A stretch of DNA of 36,211 bases from Acidimicrobiales bacterium (GTDB lineage: Bacteria > Actinomycetota > Acidimicrobiia > Acidimicrobiales > Aldehydirespiratoraceae), in assembly GCA_029263235.1 (NCBI GenBank), contig JAJCXW010000092.1:1-36211 (forward strand), written 5' to 3'. The first letter of the stretch is position 1, and each line of letters begins with the position of its first letter. Positions 31,957 through 36,211 of the stretch are shown piece after piece. The notes beneath the pieces are model-generated. The model was not told the origin of the DNA. It did no database searches and worked only from the letters and a program-made list of their open reading frames with translations. Both the position numbers and the translations under genes were made by a program.

Positions 31957-31980
31957 ATGTTGCACGAGACGAACTCATGA
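31957..31980 (+). CDS. Seven-codon leader ORF upstream of the pseudokinase gene
   Basis: The ORF encodes MLHETNS and ends at a TGA that overlaps the pseudokinase ATG (ATGA). It begins eight bases after a TATCCT hexamer, so it would open a nearly leaderless mRNA. The pseudokinase ATG itself has no ribosome site, so ribosomes terminating the mini-ORF may re-initiate there. This is inference from layout only; the peptide has no known relatives. Confidence 0.3.
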   Translation: MLHETNS

Positions 31981-33053
31981 GTGGAGTAACCCTCGAACGG
32001 CTCGAGGGTGCTCTGGTGGCCGCCAAGCAGTCGTCCGCTGCCGATCGCCTGCGGTCCGAAGCCGACACTCTCGGCCGGCTGCGGCACCCGGGAGTTGTCG
32101 AGCTGATCTCCTTCGAGCCCGGCCTCCCCGCCACCCTTCGAACGGTCTGGGCCGGTACCGACACCTGGGATCGTCAGCCCCCCGCCACCCGCGACACCAT
32201 TCCCGTTGCGTTGGCCGCCATCGCCACGACCCTCGCCGACATTCACGACGTGGGCCTCTGCCACGGAGCGCTCACACCCGACCATGTGATCGTCGGGCCC
32301 GGCGGCCGACCCGTACTGTGCGGGCTGGGCGACGCTGCGCCGGTCGACCCGGAGTCTCAACGCAACGACGTTTCGGGCCTGCTCGGCATCGTCGAGCACA
32401 TTCAACACACTGCCGACGACGACTGTCGGTCCGACCTACAGATGCTGGCCGATCACCTACGAGAGCCGAGCGCCGATCTCCGCACGTTCGTTCACTTGGT
32501 TGGAGAGACAACGGTCGAGCCCGACGTAGGCCAGGCCCGATGGAGACCGCCCACGAGAGCCGTCGCCGTTTCTGTCGCGGCCGTCCTCACGATCGTCACC
32601 GCCGCGATCGCACTGACCCGACCCAACCACCCGACGGCCGATCCAATAGCCGCTGCAGTCTCGGCAAGTCCCCTGCCAACACGACCACCCTCGCCCACCG
32701 TTGCCATCGTCGAGCCCTCCACTCCATCGACAACTCGGGCTGCTCGGGGCGACCCATCCGAGGCCTTCATCGACCACGACGGGCGTCGCTACAGCCTCGG
32801 CACCACCGGCGACATCACCGTGCTCGGCGACTGGGATTGCGACGGCGAGCCCACGCCGGCCTTGCTCCAGCCCTCCACCGGCCAGGTCGCGGTGTTCACA
32901 TCCTGGCCAGCCCCCGGCGGATCACTCGACCCGCAAGTGCTCCAGCCGGTGCTCGACGCGACCAGCCTTGCGGTCGAACGGGTCGGAGAATGCGACCTGC
33001 TGCGGGCCCACGGCAGCTACGGCTCAACCCTCATCGAAACGGAGAACCCATGA
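31977..33053 (+). CDS. Membrane pseudokinase with extracellular VCBS-like segment
   Basis: 358 residues from ATG 31977. Residues 10-180 resemble a protein kinase with a shortened N-lobe: VAAK (Lys17) and a helix with Glu28 before LRHPGVVEL, but no glycine loop. The catalytic loop reads CHGALTPDHV (95-104), so the HRD aspartate is Ala98 and the metal-binding Asn is His103; the DFG region reads GLGD (116-119). It should therefore not phosphorylate. A membrane segment (195-213), a Pro/Thr/Ser linker, and an outer segment with GDWDCDGEPTPALLQPSTG (284-302), like one FG-GAP/VCBS repeat, follow. The frame is open upstream to 31572 but that is DUF512 antisense. Its stop overlaps the LysM start by four bases. 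Confidence 0.75.
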   Translation: MSGVTLERLEGALVAAKQSSAADRLRSEADTLGRLRHPGVVELISFEPGLPATLRTVWAGTDTWDRQPPATRDTIPVALAAIATTLADIHDVGLCHGALTPDHVIVGPGGRPVLCGLGDAAPVDPESQRNDVSGLLGIVEHIQHTADDDCRSDLQMLADHLREPSADLRTFVHLVGETTVEPDVGQARWRPPTRAVAVSVAAVLTIVTAAIALTRPNHPTADPIAAAVSASPLPTRPPSPTVAIVEPSTPSTTRAARGDPSEAFIDHDGRRYSLGTTGDITVLGDWDCDGEPTPALLQPSTGQVAVFTSWPAPGGSLDPQVLQPVLDATSLAVERVGECDLLRAHGSYGSTLIETENP

Positions 33054-33736
33054 CCGGTCGCCCCAGCCTTATCAAATCGCTGCTCACCGCGGCGTTGTCC
33101 GCAGGCGTCGGGTGGTGGCTTTTGCGTCTTCCTCTCGGCTCCGCCACACCGGCAGATCTCCAGCCCGGTTCCCTGCTCGAGTGGTCGAGATCGATCGACA
33201 CCCTCACCGCGATATTCACGGTCGTGCGATCGGTTGGGGTGTTCTGTTCGGCCTACATCACGCTGGTCGCGCTCGTGGGCGCTCTGGTAGCGCTCTCCGG
33301 TAATGCCAGGAGCATCACGAGGGTCTGGGGCGCCGTCGCCACCAGAGGACTACGAAGCACCCTCGCCGTGGGTGTGATCACCGCCTGGGCCGTCTCCCCC
33401 GCAGTCGTCGCCGCCACCGACTCCACTCCGCCCCCGATCGTCCTGATCGACGTCGGACCGGCCACTCAACTTGAGCCAGGCCCCGTCCAGGTCACATCGG
33501 AATCATCGGTCGAATCTCCCCCGATCACCGAGAGCATCACCGACGACGTCTGGACCGTCGAGCCGGGCGATCACCTCTGGGGAATCTCACGATCGGTGCT
33601 GCGCCGCGACGGCACCGAACCCACGACGCGAGCCGTCAATTCTTATTGGCGTCGCCTCATCACCGAGAACCACAACGTGGTCGGCAACAACCCCGATCTC
33701 ATCCATCCGGGACAGGTCTTGCAGCTGCCCGGCTGA
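33050..33736 (+). CDS. Three-pass membrane protein with C-terminal LysM domain
   Basis: 228 residues. Three hydrophobic segments (about 8-28, 62-84 and 100-122) are followed by a linker of about 45 residues and a LysM domain at 168-227 (WTVEPGDHLWGISRSVL, then NHNVVGNNPDLIHPGQVLQLP). The LysM domain should bind peptidoglycan outside the membrane. The three-segment plus LysM layout recalls the front part of large BTAD-type regulators of actinobacteria, but no regulator domain is attached here. Its ATG overlaps the pseudokinase stop (ATGA), so the two are made together and probably form one membrane complex. It is convergent with bldD, 22 bases apart. Confidence 0.8.
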   Translation: MTGRPSLIKSLLTAALSAGVGWWLLRLPLGSATPADLQPGSLLEWSRSIDTLTAIFTVVRSVGVFCSAYITLVALVGALVALSGNARSITRVWGAVATRGLRSTLAVGVITAWAVSPAVVAATDSTPPPIVLIDVGPATQLEPGPVQVTSESSVESPPITESITDDVWTVEPGDHLWGISRSVLRRDGTEPTTRAVNSYWRRLITENHNVVGNNPDLIHPGQVLQLPG

Positions 33737-33758
33737 CAACACCTCGGGCCGATTCGGA

Positions 33759-34292
33759 TCAGACCTGGATGCTGAGCCCGAGATCTTCGAGGCGCGGGGC
33801 TGCACCATCGACACCGGTGCCGAGGATCGCGGCGAGGGCCTGCAGATCGTTGGACCGGATGGTGAGAACCCTGCCGTTGAAGTCCTGGCGCTGTACCTGG
33901 ATCATGGTGAGGTAGCGATTGAGCATCTCGGCCTCGGGGCCGGAGAGCTGCTCGAGACGGGTGAGATCGATCGTGATGGTGCGGGACTGGCGGGTCCCGA
34001 TCCGGTCGGTGAGATCGATGACCGGTTCGGCCGTACTCACCCCGAAGCTGGGACCCTCATCGTGGGGAAGGAGCTGGTCGACCGGCACGTTGTAGAACCG
34101 CGACAGCCGCTGCAGGCGGGGCACCGAAATGGCCCTCTCGCCTCGCTCGTATGCGCCGAGAACCGATGCCTTGAATTCCTGGGTCGAGGAGGCCTCAACC
34201 TCCTGAAGCGACAGACGCTTCTGGCGGCGAATCGCGCGCAGGCGTTCGCCCACGCGTTTGCTGTATTCCTGAGAGAAACCCGAATCTGGCAT
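33759..34292 (-). CDS. bldD: BldD-family regulator with cyclic-di-GMP signature
   Basis: 177 residues from ATG 34292. Residues 8-75 are an XRE helix-turn-helix with the BldD wording (EYSKRVGERLRAIRRQKRLSLQEVE, then GAYERGERAISVPRLQRLSRFYNVPVDQLLP). The C-terminal domain (105-177) carries RQD (135-137), eight residues, then RSND (146-149), matching the RxD-X8-RxxD cyclic-di-GMP motif of Streptomyces BldD. In Streptomyces, BldD dimers held together by tetrameric cyclic-di-GMP repress developmental genes. ATG 34292 was chosen by alignment to BldD and has GGGGAAG upstream; the frame is open to 34382. A linker of about 25 residues between the domains is longer than I remember in Streptomyces. Confidence 0.88.
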   Translation of the reverse strand: MPDSGFSQEYSKRVGERLRAIRRQKRLSLQEVEASSTQEFKASVLGAYERGERAISVPRLQRLSRFYNVPVDQLLPHDEGPSFGVSTAEPVIDLTDRIGTRQSRTITIDLTRLEQLSGPEAEMLNRYLTMIQVQRQDFNGRVLTIRSNDLQALAAILGTGVDGAAPRLEDLGLSIQV

Positions 34293-34347
34293 CTTGCACA
34301 CTTCCCCGGAGAGCTTGGTCACGTCGCGCACATCCAGCGATCGGTCG

Positions 34348-34362
34348 GTGACGCTAAGTGAG
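34348..34362 (-). promoter_or_regulatory. BldD-box-like operator upstream of bldD
   Basis: On the minus strand CTCACTTAGCGTCAC matches eight of nine fixed positions of the Streptomyces BldD consensus nTnACnCWGnGTnAn (mismatch: T for the C before W). It overlaps the predicted start of bldD transcription, consistent with autorepression. Confidence 0.5.
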
Positions 34363-34366
34363 CGAC

Positions 34367-34395
34367 AGCCTAAACCAACCAAACGCGATGGGCAA
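34367..34395 (-). promoter_or_regulatory. Sigma-70-like promoter of bldD
   Basis: TTGCCC (34395-34390), 17 bases, TAGGCT (34372-34367) on the minus strand. Transcription would start near 34360, giving a leader of about 68 bases with a ribosome site before ATG 34292. A second TAGGGT at 34405-34400 overlaps the rsmE stop. Confidence 0.45.
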
Positions 34396-34402
34396 TCGGA
34401 CC

Positions 34403-35104
34403 CTATTTCAGATTCACCAAGCCCTGGCGGATGGCAATCATCAAAGCTCCGGCGACAATCGACGCTGTCTCGGCCCGCAAGATCGGCTCCCCCACCCGCA
34501 CCTTGGGGACATCGGCCTGGCGCTCACGATCTGACCAGCCCCCCTCGGGTCCGACCATGATCAGACGCTGATCGCCAGTGATCGGTGCTCCAGCCATGTC
34601 GGCCATGGCGCACCCCGGCCGGATGACCGGTTCATCGAAGGTGGCTGCCGCCGTCACGGTCGGAAGCCAGGCTCGACGGCACTGCATGACGGCCTCCGCC
34701 GCCACCTTTCGAAGCCGATCGATCTTCTTGGCGGCGCGTTCCGGCTCCCAGGTGACAACAGATCGGTCTGCTGTGAACGGCACGATGAGGTCGACCCCCA
34801 CCTCCGTGAGCTTCTGCACCACGGTCTCGGGGCGACCGTCTTTGATCAAAGCGAACGCCACACCGATCTCATCGACGGGCTTCGGCACCATCCGAATCCG
34901 GCCGACCGGCTCCGGGATGTCGGCATAGACGCATGGCATCCATGCCCCCTGACCGTCACCGATCGTCAACGGATCACCAGCCCGCAGCCGTAGCGACTTG
35001 GTGAGATGACGGCGGTCGTCGTCGGCGAGAACAGGATTCTCGACATCGCCGACGAGCACATGAGGGCCGTGGGATCCGTCGGGCGGCGGATCGCCCTCCG
35101 TCAC
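34403..35104 (-). CDS. rsmE: 16S rRNA m3U1498 methyltransferase
   Basis: 233 residues from a GTG at 35104. A PUA-like N-terminal domain ([21 protein letters not shown]) precedes the SPOUT methyltransferase domain with the knot motifs [12 protein letters not shown] and [10 protein letters not shown] near the C-terminus. It methylates U1498 of 16S rRNA using S-adenosylmethionine. The start overlaps the dnaJ stop by four bases (GTGA), so it is translationally coupled; dnaJ-rsmE is a common pairing in bacteria. The TAG stop is also the start of a TAGGGT hexamer facing bldD. Confidence 0.93.
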   Translation of the reverse strand: MTEGDPPPDGSHGPHVLVGDVENPVLADDDRRHLTKSLRLRAGDPLTIGDGQGAWMPCVYADIPEPVGRIRMVPKPVDEIGVAFALIKDGRPETVVQKLTEVGVDLIVPFTADRSVVTWEPERAAKKIDRLRKVAAEAVMQCRRAWLPTVTAAATFDEPVIRPGCAMADMAGAPITGDQRLIMVGPEGGWSDRERQADVPKVRVGEPILRAETASIVAGALMIAIRQGLVNLK

Positions 35105-36204
35105 GAGAACGTCGACTTGATCTTGGAGAAGAGACCCTGGTCCCTGTCGGCAACCGACTCGCCCCGCAACTCGGCCAGGCGCCGCAGCAGCGAATCCTGC
35201 TCGTCGTCGAGATCATCGGGCACTTCAACCATGAGCCTGACCCGCAAGTCTCCTCGGCCTCGACCCCTCACATGGGGGACGCCACGGCCCCGGAAACGGA
35301 TCTCCTGGCCCGGCTCGGCTGCACGCGGAATCGTCAGAGTCTCGGTGCCGTCGAGGGTCGGGTACTCGATCTCGGCGCCCAGCGATGCCTGCGTGAACGG
35401 GATGTGGAGCAGATGGACAAGATCGTCGCCCTCGCGGCGCAGAGTCGGATGGGGACGGACCCTCACATGGACGTAGAGATCTCCGTTGGGGCCACCACGA
35501 GGACCGGCAGCACCCCGACCGGTGAGCCTGAGAGTGGAACCGTCGTCGACGCCCGGAGGCACCTCGACCGAATAGGTCATGTCCTCGAGGGTGCGGCCCT
35601 GCGAGCCACAGGTCTGGCACGGCGTGGCGATGATCTCGCCGGCGCCGCCACAACTCGGGCACGCCGTGGCGGTGACCATCTGACCGAGGATCGACTGGCG
35701 GACCCTGCGCACTTGCCCGCTGCCGCCGCATTCCTCGCAGCCAACCGGCTTGGTTTCGGCTTCGGATCCTGATCCGTCGCACGATTCGCAACGGATAGCG
35801 GTGTGCACCTTGACCTCGCGCTGACCTCCGAACACCACGTCCTCGAGGTCGAGATCGACGTCGGCCTCGAGATCCTCACCCCTGAGCGGGCCTCCACGAG
35901 AGGTGGCGGCACCCCCAAACGGAGAACCCTGACCAAAGAAAGCCTCGAAGATGTCGCCCAGCCCGCCGCCGAAGGGATCGCCGGCCCCCGGGGTGTCGGT
36001 ACCGAAGCGGTCGTATCGCGCCCGACGCTCACGATCGGACAGCACCTCGTATGCCGCGCCGATCTCTTTGAATCGGGCCTCGGCCGCAGACTCTCCTGGA
36101 TTGACATCGGGATGGTGCTTGCGAGCCAGCTTCTTGTAGGCCCGCTTGATCTCCTCGTCGGTCGCGTCGCGACTGACTCCGAGCGTCTCGTAGTGATCTG
36201 ACAT
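35101..36204 (-). CDS. dnaJ: Chaperone DnaJ
   Basis: 367 residues, complete at both ends. The J domain carries His31-Pro32-Asp33. A Gly/Phe-rich region (about 70-105) is followed by the zinc domain with four Cys repeats ([36 protein letters not shown]) and the two C-terminal substrate-binding domains. It stimulates DnaK ATPase and delivers unfolded proteins. The ATG at 36204 is seven bases from the window edge, so its promoter and any hrcA upstream cannot be seen. The last repeat lacks the final Gly-x-Gly. Confidence 0.95.
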   Translation of the reverse strand: MSDHYETLGVSRDATDEEIKRAYKKLARKHHPDVNPGESAAEARFKEIGAAYEVLSDRERRARYDRFGTDTPGAGDPFGGGLGDIFEAFFGQGSPFGGAATSRGGPLRGEDLEADVDLDLEDVVFGGQREVKVHTAIRCESCDGSGSEAETKPVGCEECGGSGQVRRVRQSILGQMVTATACPSCGGAGEIIATPCQTCGSQGRTLEDMTYSVEVPPGVDDGSTLRLTGRGAAGPRGGPNGDLYVHVRVRPHPTLRREGDDLVHLLHIPFTQASLGAEIEYPTLDGTETLTIPRAAEPGQEIRFRGRGVPHVRGRGRGDLRVRLMVEVPDDLDDEQDSLLRRLAELRGESVADRDQGLFSKIKSTFS

Positions 36205-36211
36205 TTATTCC

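Noticed and set aside
31572-31976. Extension of the pseudokinase frame 135 codons upstream
   Set aside because: It runs antisense through the radical-SAM motif of DUF512 and across both divergent promoters; the protein-like region begins at the ATG 31977.

Overview
This is about 36 kb of GC-rich, gene-dense chromosome from an actinobacterium, most likely of the class Acidimicrobiia. The lineage is inferred from gene content: a mycothione reductase (mycothiol is actinobacterial), the gcvH-garA-ftsR-(DUF151)-merR cluster known from Mycobacterium and Corynebacterium, a BldD-type regulator, an LAXTG-type surface protein and an SpoIIE-type phosphatase. There is no prophage, transposon, CRISPR array or obvious genomic island. 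Every stretch without a gene is under 300 bases. The genes are mostly core functions, with a few lineage-specific proteins among them.

Layout. 1-6.2 kb: end of mycothione reductase, a convergent FadD19-like acyl-CoA ligase, then glpD, nnrE and aroC on the plus strand. 6.2-15.2 kb: a long minus-strand block. Read in transcription order it is pgsA-like, a mannose-1-phosphate guanylyltransferase with a degenerate phosphomutase tail, gcvH, garA-like FHA protein, ftsR, hpt, DUF151 nuclease, CBS protein, merR, a small nuclease-like protein, gcvT and a small hypothetical. Glycine cleavage genes thus bracket a set of regulators. 15.2-19.5 kb: HIT protein, SRAP protein, a membrane-anchored hypothetical, maf and dusB. 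19.5-22.4 kb: a vitamin B12 importer (btuFCD) under a cobalamin riboswitch. 22.4-26.5 kb: an IpdC-like flavoenzyme, malic enzyme and a D-amino-acid-oxidase-family protein. 26.5-28 kb: an Excalibur-domain surface protein, a small lipoprotein, tRNA-Pro(GGG) with a terminator and a zinc-ribbon membrane protein. 28-31.9 kb: SpoIIE-type phosphatase, der and a DUF512 radical-SAM protein. 32-33.7 kb: a pseudokinase/LysM membrane pair. 33.7-36.2 kb: BldD homologue, rsmE and dnaJ.

Transcription signals stand out. Many starts lie exactly 6-7 bases downstream of a TANNNT hexamer, the layout of leaderless mRNAs. At four junctions the stop codon of the upstream gene is itself the first three bases of the next gene's -10 hexamer. 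pgsA and the HIT gene are fired in opposite directions from two -10 hexamers that share two bases. These motifs also decide several start codons.

The most promising candidates for new biology are: (1) the pseudokinase-LysM operon with its seven-codon leader ORF; (2) the BldD homologue, which keeps the cyclic-di-GMP signature and has a near-consensus BldD box on its own promoter; (3) the stop-codon/-10 fusions; and (4) the GarA-like protein with an added zinc ribbon. All functional statements rest on reading motifs and remembered family features; no database search was run.
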